From a bacterium (GTDB lineage Bacteria > Latescibacterota > UBA2968 > GCA-2709665), in NCBI GenBank assembly GCA_027619145.1, contig JAQCGA010000185.1, positions 1 to 7,602 of the forward strand: DNA of 7,602 nt, given 5' to 3'. The notes under the pieces are model-generated. The model did no database searches, had not been told where the DNA came from, and saw only the letters and a program-made list of their open reading frames with translations. Both the position numbers and the translations under genes were made by a program. This document shows positions 1-6,322 of the stretch, in pieces; the first letter of the stretch is position 1; each line of letters begins with the position of its first letter.

Positions 1-730
1 CAACAGCGATGACTTCGATTTCTACCATTTGTTCCGGGTGGGAGAGGGCGCGGATTTGGGCGATTGAGGTGGCCGGGAACAAATTGTTGTGGATTGTGTG
101 GCGAACCGGTGAACCCTGAGTGAGCCAGGTTTCCATGTTCAGGACCCAGATGGTTTCATGTACGATGTGTTTGAGGGTGGCACCGCCCGCTTGGAGAATG
201 TCTTCGATGTTTCGGTAGATGGTTTGGGTCTGGCGGGCCAGATCGTTTGGGGCTTCGGTGGAGCCGTCCGGGTTGTTGGCTACCTGACCGGCCAGGTAGA
301 GCAGGCGGCCGCCGTTGACAATGATTCCCTGGCTGAGATTTTGACCGTGGGGTTCGAGGTTGATGCGGTGGATGAGTGGTTCATCCGGGAGCGGTTCACC
401 GAGGTCTGCGGTGAGTGCGAGTTCGAAGGATGTGTTCGGGTTGGTCAGGCGATCCACAAGGTGTTCGGTGATTGCGGGTTGTGAGCCAAAGGCTGTGTAG
501 AGAATGGTTCGGGTTTCTATGGCGTGTGCGTTTGGGTCTGCAAAAAAGGCGGTGCCATGGATGACTCGATGTGTTTCTGTACGGTCCAGGAGGTGGCCCA
601 GGGTTTCAACAACACGGTGGGCCTGGTCTGTACTGCTGCCGAAGTCTCTGCCGAATGCTGATGTGAAAAGCAGGCGGCCCGGAATGAATCCAGCGGCTTC
701 GGGTACGGGGTTGTGAGACAGGTTAGACAT
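1..730 (-). CDS. Two-domain RidA/YjgF-family protein, C-terminus cut by window edge
   Basis: The frame is open from ATG (730-728) to the left edge, giving 243 residues with no stop. Two Rid (YjgF/YER057c/UK114) domains can be read: a diverged one at about residues 12-112, and a more typical one from about 120 onward, with LLYLAGQV at 143-150, a helix rich in Gln/Thr/Ile near 165-180, and the closing strand VEIEVIAV at 236-243. Classical RidA hydrolyses 2-aminoacrylate and other enamines/imines released by PLP enzymes, using a conserved Arg just before the last strand. Here the corresponding position reads PATSIAQIRAL (219-229), with Thr where Arg is expected. That resembles the Rid subgroups lacking the Arg, so the reaction is uncertain. 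The gene has its own promoter and lies beyond the terminator of the RNB gene. No clear Shine-Dalgarno precedes the ATG, and the leader is AU-rich. Only a few C-terminal residues should be missing. Confidence 0.85.
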   Translation of the reverse strand, partial: MSNLSHNPVPEAAGFIPGRLLFTSAFGRDFGSSTDQAHRVVETLGHLLDRTETHRVIHGTAFFADPNAHAIETRTILYTAFGSQPAITEHLVDRLTNPNTSFELALTADLGEPLPDEPLIHRINLEPHGQNLSQGIIVNGGRLLYLAGQVANNPDGSTEAPNDLARQTQTIYRNIEDILQAGGATLKHIVHETIWVLNMETWLTQGSPVRHTIHNNLFPATSIAQIRALSHPEQMVEIEVIAV

Positions 731-795
731 GAATGGGTAACTTATTGATATAGAAAGATTTTAAAAAATAAGCAGGTGGGAGAGAAGTGGATTTC

Positions 796-824
796 ATGGT
801 AAGATGAACCATTGTGGATGTCAA
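796..824 (-). promoter_or_regulatory. Sigma70-type promoter for the RidA-family gene
   Basis: On the minus strand a perfect TTGACA (-35) lies at 824-819. It is followed by a 17-bp spacer and TACCAT (-10, 4 of 6 matches to consensus) at 801-796. Transcription would start near 789, leaving a leader of about 60 bases before the ATG at 730. That leader is A/T-rich and holds a 6-bp inverted repeat (741-746 with 767-772). The -35 box directly adjoins the T-tract of the upstream terminator. Assignment is by consensus only. Confidence 0.55.
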
Positions 825-864
825 ATAAAAGCAACGGGGGCAGATTCTGGATCCTGCCCCCGTT
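823..864 (-). terminator. Rho-independent terminator of the RNB gene
   Basis: An 11-bp perfect inverted repeat, AACGGGGGCAG (833-843) with CTGCCCCCGTT (854-864), encloses a 10-base loop. On the minus strand it is followed at once by GCTTTTATTT (832-823). It starts 33 bases past the TGA of the RNB gene. Stem length, GC content and U-tract are all typical of a strong intrinsic terminator, and it separates the five-gene minus-strand cluster from the RidA gene. Confidence 0.9.
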
Positions 865-897
865 AGAATTGAGGAGATGCTGGAGAAAGGGTGTAAC

Positions 898-3138
898 TCA
901 GTTGAGTACGAGGAAGCGAGCGGTTCCTCGTTTGAGATCCACACCCGCAAGACGGAGGCGGAGTTCGCCTCCTTCGGTTGCAATTGTGGGAGGATGGACG
1001 ATGGTTTTGAGCGGGAGGTCTTTCAGCTCTACAATAGCACCGTCCCGGCGGACGTGCAGGACGGTTGCGGAGAGAACACGGTCTGGCATTTCGGAGAGGT
1101 GTTTGAGGACCGTATGGTATTCACGGCGGCGGCGCAGGCCATCCAGTTGGGGATATTCTTCTTGTGCACGAAAGCGGATGGGGTTCAGGCCACTGGTTTG
1201 GTACAGAGGTTTTCCGGTCCGAATGTGGTGGAGGATCTGGCGCTGGTTGAGCAGGTCCGCATAGCGGTTGGCCGGTGCGGTGAGTGGACAGAAAGAAATT
1301 ACGCCAAGGCTGTGGTGGAATCCGGGCTCGGCACGGAAGGAAGATGGAGGTGTTTGGCGGTGAAGTTCGTGGCGGCGGACAATGGGGTTGGGAATTTGTA
1401 CGAGTTGATCGTGCGTTGGTGCGAGGTCTCGGGTTTCATAGATGGTCGGTAGGGATTGGGATGTACACCAGCGGCCAGCAGATGTACAGGCGAGAATGGC
1501 GAGTTCTCGCAGGATACGCTGGGCTGGAGAGGATGGATTTTCCTGGCGGATCAGGATCTGATTGTTTTCGATGGTAATTCGGTTTTCTGGTAAGTTGAAG
1601 ATTGGGATGGCGGGTTTCCGGTTGGCCTGGAGGTGTGTGGCGAGTTGAGAGAGGAGTTCCAGGGGTTTGGTGAGATCGTGTTTTTTGTCCTGGAGGGTTT
1701 GTTGTACAGCGGTTTCTGTGAGGCGGGTCTGGCAGGTGATTGCGGTGGGTACCATGCGGAACTGTTTGATCTGGAGGTTGTGGTCCAGTTTCCAGATGAG
1801 GCTCAATGCAGGGCGGGTTTCGCCGGGTTCGAACCGGCAGAGGGGTTCAAAGGAAGATGGAAAGAGGGGAAGATTCTGGTCTGGTAGGTGCAGGGATGCC
1901 AGACGGTCTGAGGCGGCCTGATCCAGAGGGGAGTCTTTGGGGACCAGTGCGGACACGTCTGGAATGTGGAGGGCGAGTTCGTGGCCGGTCCACCATTTTC
2001 GTTTGAGGGAGAAGGCGAGTTCTGGAGCATCCGGGCCGGGCAAATGTATGGTGAAGGGGCTGTGACCGCGCAAGGTTTTTCGGCCTTTGAGGCGTTGTTC
2101 CAGGTGGATGGCCTGGGCCTGTTTTTGGGCGGTGTCCGAAAATTTAATGGGGAAGCCGGAGCGCAGGAGGTCCAGGTTTTCGTCGGGAGACCAGATTTTT
2201 TTTTGGACGAGGAGGTCAATGGCGTATTGACGGTAATTGCCGGTGCCGGTTGCGACGGAGGCGAGCAGGTCTCGGGCTTTGCTACTTTGTTCGGATTCTG
2301 AGCCCCAGAGTGCGTACTGGCGGATGTGTTCCAGCCAGGCTTGTTGTCTGCGCGTAAAACTCTCCGGGTCAAAGGGGTCATTTTCTTCTTCGAGCCAGTG
2401 GAGAAATTCCTGTCGTTCTTCGCCGATTAACCTTCGGCTTTCCAGCCAGGTGCGCCGGGTTTTCACGTCTTCGGGTGAAAGGGGAACGCAGGTGTGTGCA
2501 TCTGGGCTGTTGAAGTACGGGCAGGTGCTTTCCAGGTGAAAGTAGAGTGCGACCCACCGGGAAGCGTCTATGAGATTGGTCCAGTAAAGCCCGGCGAGAT
2601 CCTGGATGGAAATGGGCTCTGAATGATCCTGGAAGAGGTTCCAGATTTCTTTCAGATTGATGTTCCGGGCCAGGGCTCGGATAGACTTCGCGTACGCGGA
2701 CAGGATTTCCGGGTTTTCTGTGGCGCGGGTGCCGGTGAGGTAGATGAGGGTGTTTCTACGAATGGTCAGGCTTCTGCGGTCTTCGGTGCGTACGGCAATT
2801 CTTCTGCCGCGTTTGTTGTGGATGCAGAGGCCGAGCATGAGGCGCTTGCGGTAGCGGAAGAGTACGATTTCTTCGGGGTCCGGGTCCGTGCCGTGTCGGC
2901 CCTGTTGTGGAAGGTGGGGGTGGAGCGGGTCTCCTTGCTGATGAAACTTCTGGTGGAGCGACAGGGTGCGTTTTGAGGCAGAGATTTGACCGGCTTTTTG
3001 TAAGCGGCCTACATAGTGTTCTTCGGGCAGGTTGGCTCCATCACGGCGCAGGACGAAACCATAGATGCGGTCCACAAAGTTGGCGTAATAATAAATAAAG
3101 CGGTTGGAGACTGTGATTTCCCGGTTCAGGATTTTCAT
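898..3138 (-). CDS. RNB-domain (RNase II/R-like) protein with degraded catalytic motifs
   Basis: A 746-aa protein with the layout of cyanobacterial-type RNase II/R proteins. It has an N-terminal small beta-rich region near 90-135, a winged-helix-like segment with ISIQDLAGLYW at 177-187, an RNB core at about 355-640, and an S1-like OB fold at about 686-746. Recognisable RNB landmarks are ELALHIPDVSALV (387-399), SPLDQAASDRLASLHLPD (403-420), FEPGETRPALS (436-446) and the RYADLLNQRQ helix (625-634). Active RNB enzymes degrade RNA 3' to 5' using a cluster of Asp residues (TID...D.DDA) and an Arg in an SPIR[RK]Y motif. Here the first motif reads TIHLPGPDAPELA (363-375), keeping one Asp (370) and a Glu (373) in place of four Asp. 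The second reads TAPANRY (620-626), with Asn for Arg. It may therefore bind RNA without cutting it, as fungal Ssd1 does. Start: ATG with AGGTGG six bases upstream. An A9 run interrupts codons 312-315. Last gene of the cluster, followed by a terminator. Confidence 0.85.
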   Translation of the reverse strand: MKILNREITVSNRFIYYYANFVDRIYGFVLRRDGANLPEEHYVGRLQKAGQISASKRTLSLHQKFHQQGDPLHPHLPQQGRHGTDPDPEEIVLFRYRKRLMLGLCIHNKRGRRIAVRTEDRRSLTIRRNTLIYLTGTRATENPEILSAYAKSIRALARNINLKEIWNLFQDHSEPISIQDLAGLYWTNLIDASRWVALYFHLESTCPYFNSPDAHTCVPLSPEDVKTRRTWLESRRLIGEERQEFLHWLEEENDPFDPESFTRRQQAWLEHIRQYALWGSESEQSSKARDLLASVATGTGNYRQYAIDLLVQKKIWSPDENLDLLRSGFPIKFSDTAQKQAQAIHLEQRLKGRKTLRGHSPFTIHLPGPDAPELAFSLKRKWWTGHELALHIPDVSALVPKDSPLDQAASDRLASLHLPDQNLPLFPSSFEPLCRFEPGETRPALSLIWKLDHNLQIKQFRMVPTAITCQTRLTETAVQQTLQDKKHDLTKPLELLSQLATHLQANRKPAIPIFNLPENRITIENNQILIRQENPSSPAQRILRELAILACTSAGRWCTSQSLPTIYETRDLAPTHDQLVQIPNPIVRRHELHRQTPPSSFRAEPGFHHSLGVISFCPLTAPANRYADLLNQRQILHHIRTGKPLYQTSGLNPIRFRAQEEYPQLDGLRRRREYHTVLKHLSEMPDRVLSATVLHVRRDGAIVELKDLPLKTIVHPPTIATEGGELRLRLAGVDLKRGTARFLVLN

Positions 3139-3144
3139 GGCGGG

Positions 3145-3150
3145 CCACCT
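3145..3150 (-). promoter_or_regulatory. Shine-Dalgarno for the RNB gene
   Basis: AGGTGG on the minus strand, six bases before the ATG at 3138, fixes the start of the RNB protein. The rest of the 125-base gap 3139-3263 holds a 7-bp inverted repeat (3229-3235 with 3250-3256, loop 14) without a U-tract, and no convincing promoter. The RNB gene is therefore probably read from upstream. Confidence 0.7.
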
Positions 3151-3263
3151 TTGAGGTTGGTGTTTCGTGGGTGGGCGACTTGTATGTTATTTGACCGGGT
3201 ATGTACGCGATGTGTTTCAATATGTTTGGCGTGGAGATGGAGGAGGTGTTCCACGCAGGGTGT

Positions 3264-3599
3264 TTATTCCGTGTCTTGAAGCTGTTTTTTTAAGAGGGCG
3301 AGGTATTCCTGCTGGATGGTGAGGGCCTGGGCTTCGGCCTCGGCTACGGTTTGCTGGCTGTTGATACGGGCCTGTTCTACTTTGCGGGCCTGTTCTTCGT
3401 TCAGGCCCAGTTTGAGGTTTTGTGCGATGTTGATTTGAAGGCTGTCGCGGAGTTCTTGGAGGCGATCCAGAGACAAACGGTGAGCGTCCTGTGACGCTGC
3501 TACTTTTTGTTCCTGGGTGGTGATTTCGGTTTTCAGACGGTCGGTGTTTGCACCGCACGCAACGGTGAGGGCGCAGAGGAGCAGAAGGAGATATTTCAA
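3264..3599 (-). CDS. Small coiled-coil lipoprotein, TTG start
   Basis: A predicted 111-aa exported lipoprotein. The N-terminus has one Lys (residue 2), a leucine-rich hydrophobic core (residues 4-11) and a lipobox-like LTVAC at 11-15 followed by Gly. Thr at -3 is less usual but fits the loose PROSITE-type lipobox pattern. The mature part, residues 20-111, is almost wholly helical in character. It is rich in Gln, Glu, Ala, Leu and Lys with no Cys, Trp or Pro, which suggests one long coiled coil anchored by a lipid. The frame extends upstream into the acyltransferase gene, but the TTG at 3599-3597 is the credible start. It sits just before the signal peptide and has GGAG (3610-3607) seven bases ahead. 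The gap to the previous stop is only 13 bases, so co-transcription and coupling are likely. I do not recognise a named family. It could be an envelope spacer or scaffold. Confidence 0.75.
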   Translation of the reverse strand: MKYLLLLLCALTVACGANTDRLKTEITTQEQKVAASQDAHRLSLDRLQELRDSLQINIAQNLKLGLNEEQARKVEQARINSQQTVAEAEAQALTIQQEYLALLKKQLQDTE

Positions 3600-3612
3600 G
3601 GCAAAGCTCCGG

Positions 3613-4263
3613 TCAGGGTGTGATGACGTTGCGGAGAAATTGCGCGGGATTTCCCACCCATATTTCGTTGGGTGGAATGTTGTGGCGGACGAGGGCTCCT
3701 GTGCCCACAAGGCTGCCTTCGCCAATTTGTTTGCAGACGACGGTGGCGTTGGTGCCAATATAACAGTTACGACCCACCTGGACATTGCCGGAGAAAGAGG
3801 CGCCTACGGTGATGCAGGTGTAGTCTCCGATGACGTCGTCGTGGGAGAGGGCTACGTTTTGTAAAATGATAACGTGGTTTCCCACAGTTGCAAAGGCACC
3901 CACGGTGACGCCAGCCAGGAGGATAGAACCGTGACCGATGGTGCTTTGCGGGGAGACGTAGGCCCGGGGGTGGACGATGGTGGCGAAGCGTTCGTCCGGG
4001 AGTCCGAGAGAAGCAACGATATCTGGCCACTGGCGGAAGGTGGCGGTGCTGAATGCGAATCCGGCGACCTGTACGTCTGAGGGGAAGGTGCGGGCAGAGG
4101 CAAAGTCACCCAGGCAGGAAAGGCCGCCGGGTTGCTGGGGGTGGCCATCGCGGGTGAGATAGCCCAGGAGGTTGAAGGTGGGTTTGATTGCGTTGATTTC
4201 GCGGACGGCATCCAGGATGTCTGCGTTGTTGCCGGTGATGCCCATGAGTACGAGTTTTTGCAC
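3613..4263 (-). CDS. NeuD/PglD-type sugar O/N-acyltransferase (left-handed beta-helix), GTG start
   Basis: A 216-aa protein built like NeuD/PglD transferases. The N-terminal Rossmann-like half begins QKLVLMGITGNNADIL (2-17), the place where family members bind the sugar nucleotide. A hexapeptide-repeat beta-helix follows at about residues 100-205. The repeat rungs are clear in STIGHGSILLAGVTVGAF (107-124), and in IGDYTCITVGASFSGNVQVG (145-164) with IGTNATV (169-175) following. His141 in ALSHDDVIGDY matches the catalytic base of the family (HDC/HDD.IGD). The end, VGNPAQFLRNV (203-213), matches the usual GxPA closing motif. Such enzymes use acetyl-CoA, or sometimes another acyl-CoA, to modify an amino or hydroxyl group of a nucleotide sugar. 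A longer frame exists upstream to 4521, but it overlaps the deacetylase gene. The GTG at 4263-4261 has AGAGG six bases before it and opens exactly at the family's N-terminus. The exact substrate cannot be read. Confidence 0.85.
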   Translation of the reverse strand: MQKLVLMGITGNNADILDAVREINAIKPTFNLLGYLTRDGHPQQPGGLSCLGDFASARTFPSDVQVAGFAFSTATFRQWPDIVASLGLPDERFATIVHPRAYVSPQSTIGHGSILLAGVTVGAFATVGNHVIILQNVALSHDDVIGDYTCITVGASFSGNVQVGRNCYIGTNATVVCKQIGEGSLVGTGALVRHNIPPNEIWVGNPAQFLRNVITP

Positions 4264-4288
4264 TTGAGACCTCTTGTTTGGGCAGGGT

Positions 4289-4338
4289 TTGGAGGTACTA
4301 TGAAGGTTGGGGCTTGGAGGTACTATGAAGGTTGGGGC
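4289..4338. repeat. 25-bp perfect tandem duplication
   Basis: Two identical, directly adjoining 25-base units lie at 4289-4313 and 4314-4338. Each begins TTGGAGGTACT and ends AAGGTTGGGGC. The second unit runs straight into the hairpin at 4335-4355, so the last four bases of the unit are also the first bases of the hairpin arm. The block fills the gap between the deacetylase stop and the acyltransferase ribosome-binding site. Confidence 0.9.
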
Positions 4339-4355
4339 GACCCGGCGGGTCGCCC
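4335..4355. repeat. GC-rich REP-like hairpin next to the deacetylase stop codon
   Basis: The arms GGGCGACCC (4335-4343) and GGGTCGCCC (4347-4355) pair perfectly over 9 bp around a 3-base loop. On the minus strand no U-tract follows, so it is not a standard terminator. It abuts the TAA of the deacetylase (4358-4356). The symmetrical GGGCGACCC core is reminiscent of dispersed intergenic palindromes seen in several uncultured phyla, but dispersal cannot be tested from one window. It may also act as an mRNA-stability or partial termination element between the two genes. Confidence 0.75.
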
Positions 4356-5102
4356 TTACGTTTTGGTGCGTTGGGCCAGGATGTAGTTTGCCAGTTCGAT
4401 CATGGTGCCGGTCCAGATGGTCTCGCGGTTTTTGTCCAGGTAGCGGACCGCGTCCTGGAGGGCGGCGGTTTCGATGGAGATGTGTTCGCCGCCCACGCCG
4501 TGCATGCAGAGGATGGCCCATTGGCCCTGGGAGATGGCGGATTCGATGTAGTTGATGATGGCCTGACCATCCTGCCCGTTCAGCGCAAAAGACCAGGTGT
4601 AGGAGAGGTCTATGAGGGCGGGGTTGTTGGGGCGTTCACCGAAGCCGCGGGCGGCTTTGAAGCGTTTGGCGACGAGGGGGACGTAGGACTGGCGATTTTC
4701 ACCGGCACCCACGTAGCTCTGGTAGCAGGGATAGCAGAAGGTGCGTTCGCCGTTTTGTTCGGGGAAGAGCGCGTCCAGGTCCTCTGTCGCTTCGTCTATG
4801 GTTTGCGCGATGTCATCCAGGCTCAGGTTTTCGAGACAAAAGCCGTCTTTACGGAAGCCGAAGTTGCAGGAGCAGGGATGCTGCGAGGTGTGGTTGCCAA
4901 TTTCATGACCATTTTTGCTGGCCTGCTGCCAGCGGGGGATGTGGTTCTGCCAGGTGGGTTTTCGGCCGGGGTTGACGTAGAAGGTGCCTTTGAGGTTGTG
5001 GTCGTCGAGGCAGGGAATGGCGTTGTCGAGTTGGGTGAGGAGGGCGTCGTCGAAGGTGAGGGAGACGGCGCCCTGTATGTTGCTGGGCCAGAAGTTGGGC
5101 AT
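4356..5102 (-). CDS. NodB-type polysaccharide deacetylase
   Basis: A 248-aa single-domain carbohydrate esterase (CE4/NodB fold) without a signal peptide or membrane segment, so probably cytoplasmic. The expected motifs are in order. SLTFDDA (14-20) holds the catalytic-base Asp18 and metal-ligand Asp19. GHEIGNHTSQHPC (65-77) holds the metal ligands His71 and His75. TFCYPCYQSY (121-130) occupies the third-motif position, and ILCMHGV (197-203) carries the late His201. The family removes N- or O-acetyl groups from polysaccharides or related small substrates with a divalent metal. The start ATG has AAGGT eight bases upstream (5115-5111). It lies between an SDR and an acyltransferase, which fits a deacetylate-then-reacylate scheme on a sugar, though this is inference. 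Substrate unknown. The stop codon touches a palindromic repeat and may have been supplied by it. Confidence 0.88.
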   Translation of the reverse strand: MPNFWPSNIQGAVSLTFDDALLTQLDNAIPCLDDHNLKGTFYVNPGRKPTWQNHIPRWQQASKNGHEIGNHTSQHPCSCNFGFRKDGFCLENLSLDDIAQTIDEATEDLDALFPEQNGERTFCYPCYQSYVGAGENRQSYVPLVAKRFKAARGFGERPNNPALIDLSYTWSFALNGQDGQAIINYIESAISQGQWAILCMHGVGGEHISIETAALQDAVRYLDKNRETIWTGTMIELANYILAQRTKT

Positions 5103-5135
5103 GGTGGATGACCTTGGGTGATGGAGTGGGAAGCG

Positions 5136-5177
5136 GAATTGTCAATTATCAAATGACAATTATCAATTGGCAATTGG
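5136..5177. repeat. Heptanucleotide tandem array (CAATTNN), six units
   Basis: Within the 91-base gap between the SDR stop and the deacetylase start, the motif CAATTAT occurs at 5143 and 5157, and CAATTGG at 5164 and 5171. Degenerate units sit at 5136 (GAATTGT) and 5150 (CAAATGA). All six fall in exact 7-base register. The block is markedly A/T-rich against its surroundings. It resembles the short tandemly repeated heptamers described in cyanobacteria, but the unit is different and the origin is unknown. Confidence 0.75.
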
Positions 5178-5193
5178 GTGTTTGGAAAATTGT

Positions 5194-6168
5194 TCAGGTG
5201 GTGGGTAAAATGTCGGTGTTTTTGCCCTGGCGGAAGGCGAGGGCGTCGTCGATCATGCGGCAGATGTCGTATTGGGGGTTGAAGCCCAGGAGCCGGCGGG
5301 CTTTGGAGAGGTCGAATTCGTAATGGGTGACCTGGCCCTGAGAGACGGCCTCGATGTATGGGATATTCAGGCGTTGCGAGAGGTGGGGGATGGCTTCGTC
5401 CCAGGTGAAGGCAGATGGGGCGCCGAGCTGGATGATTTCTCCGGCGGCGTCCGTTTTGCCCAGGGCGCAGGCGCAGCCGTGGACGATGTCGCGGACATCG
5501 GCAATGTGCTTTTTGAAGGGCCTGCCTTTTGTGTCTTTGAGTATGACGAGGCGTTCTTCGCCCTGCCATACGTTTTCCAGGCCGGGTTGTGATTTCAGTT
5601 TGCTGAGGTAAAATTGAGAGAAGTCCAGGATTTCACCGGCGCCTACGACCATGGAAAAGCGCAGGACCGTAACGGGGAGTTTGTAGGTACGCCAGTACCC
5701 GATGCAGAGGTCTTCTGCCAGAGATTTGGAGAGGGCGTACCAGCCCTGCGGACGGCTGGGGGCATCTTCGCGGATGGGTTCGTCCAGGCCGCCGGGCACA
5801 TATTTTTCGTATACCGCGTCGGTCCCGGCGAATACGATCTGGGGTGGGGTTGGCTGGCTCCGGGCGGCTTCCAGGACGTGAAAGGTGCCGCGCAGGTTGA
5901 TTTCGAAGTAGTCGGTTTCGGTAAATGGGCCGCCGCCCTGAAAAGCTGCGCCCAGGTGGTAGATGGCATCTATGCCCTGTGCTGCAGCCTGGACGTCTTC
6001 TTTTTGGGTGAGGCTGCCTTCGTGCAGTTCCAGGCCCAGACTGGCAAGTTTTTCTACACGCGGGTCTTTGGGCCACACGAGACCCCGGATTTGGTGACCA
6101 TTTTTGTGCAGAATTGCGGCCAGGTTCGCGCCGATTCTGCCGGTGATTCCTGTGATGAGGATGCGCAT
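5194..6168 (-). CDS. NAD(P)-dependent epimerase/dehydratase (extended SDR)
   Basis: A 324-aa soluble protein. The N-terminal Rossmann fold starts MRILITGITGRIGANL (1-16) with the GxxGxxG cofactor motif at 7-13. YHLGA (70-74) is the usual fourth-strand motif, NLRGTFHVLEAA (91-102) is the conserved helix, AGTDAVY (114-120) carries the probable catalytic Thr116, and YALSK (144-148) is the YxxxK pair. The C-terminal substrate part includes HIADVRDIV (221-229), as in NAD-dependent sugar epimerases. The family acts on nucleotide sugars (epimerisation, dehydration or reduction), and specificity cannot be read here. Start ATG with AGGGG (6179-6175) six bases before it. It is the first gene of the minus-strand cluster and is divergent from the desulfhydrase gene. 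The 5194-6168 length is normal for the family. Confidence 0.9.
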   Translation of the reverse strand: MRILITGITGRIGANLAAILHKNGHQIRGLVWPKDPRVEKLASLGLELHEGSLTQKEDVQAAAQGIDAIYHLGAAFQGGGPFTETDYFEINLRGTFHVLEAARSQPTPPQIVFAGTDAVYEKYVPGGLDEPIREDAPSRPQGWYALSKSLAEDLCIGYWRTYKLPVTVLRFSMVVGAGEILDFSQFYLSKLKSQPGLENVWQGEERLVILKDTKGRPFKKHIADVRDIVHGCACALGKTDAAGEIIQLGAPSAFTWDEAIPHLSQRLNIPYIEAVSQGQVTHYEFDLSKARRLLGFNPQYDICRMIDDALAFRQGKNTDILPTT

Positions 6169-6293
6169 GGGGTTCCCCTGAAGAGTTCGATATGGAAGAT
6201 GGGTCTGAATGTTGATAAGTACGGAATCCGAGCCAGGAAATCAAGTGGTATCCGGGCGGTGGTCTTCGCGTGGACTTGTGGCCAATATTTCGC
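6169..6293. other. Divergent intergenic region, SDR side
   Basis: The gap between the divergent SDR and desulfhydrase genes is 192 bases. The SDR side must carry the promoter of the minus-strand cluster. The best match I can find is TTGATT, a 17-base spacer and a poor -10 (TACTTA), too weak to call. A short palindrome GGGGTTCCCC (6169-6178) overlaps the SDR Shine-Dalgarno. Confidence 0.4.
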
Positions 6294-6322
6294 TTGCTAA
6301 CCGGATGTTTTTTTCATATTAA
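6294..6322 (+). promoter_or_regulatory. Candidate promoter of the D-cysteine desulfhydrase gene
   Basis: TTGCTA (-35, 4 of 6) at 6294-6299, a 17-base spacer containing a T7 run, and TATTAA (-10, 4 of 6) at 6317-6322. The start point would be near 6329, about 30 bases before the ATG. The -10 box overlaps the left arm of the palindrome at 6321-6345. Confidence 0.5.

Noticed and set aside
1803..2381. A 192-codon minus-strand frame inside the RNB gene
   Set aside because: It overlaps the RNB frame throughout, is Pro/Ser/Thr-rich and matches nothing. It is relevant only as the alternative frame after slippage at the A9 run.
3229..3256. Inverted repeat GCGTGGA/TCCACGC after the lipoprotein gene as a terminator
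   Set aside because: The stem is only 7 bp with a 14-base loop and no U-tract on either strand, so a terminator call is not supported.
3264..3785. Longer 173-residue version of the lipoprotein starting at 3785
   Set aside because: It would overlap the acyltransferase gene by over 170 bases and bury the signal peptide. TTG at 3599 has a well-placed GGAG.
4289..4338. Tandem 25-mers as a CRISPR array
   Set aside because: There are two copies only, with no spacer between them and no cas genes.
3613..4521. Longer 302-residue version of the acyltransferase starting at 4521
   Set aside because: The extra residues overlap the deacetylase gene, run through the repeat and hairpin, and are Arg/Pro/His-rich. 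The GTG at 4263 has a Shine-Dalgarno and matches the family N-terminus.
4332..5111. A 259-codon open frame on the plus strand over the deacetylase gene
   Set aside because: It lies antisense to a gene with clear NodB motifs. Its Gly/Val/Glu-rich composition is what the reverse of C-ending codons gives, and no domain is recognisable.
5614..6300. A 228-codon plus-strand frame over the SDR gene
   Set aside because: It is antisense to a well-supported SDR with intact cofactor and YxxxK motifs, and no start context is seen.
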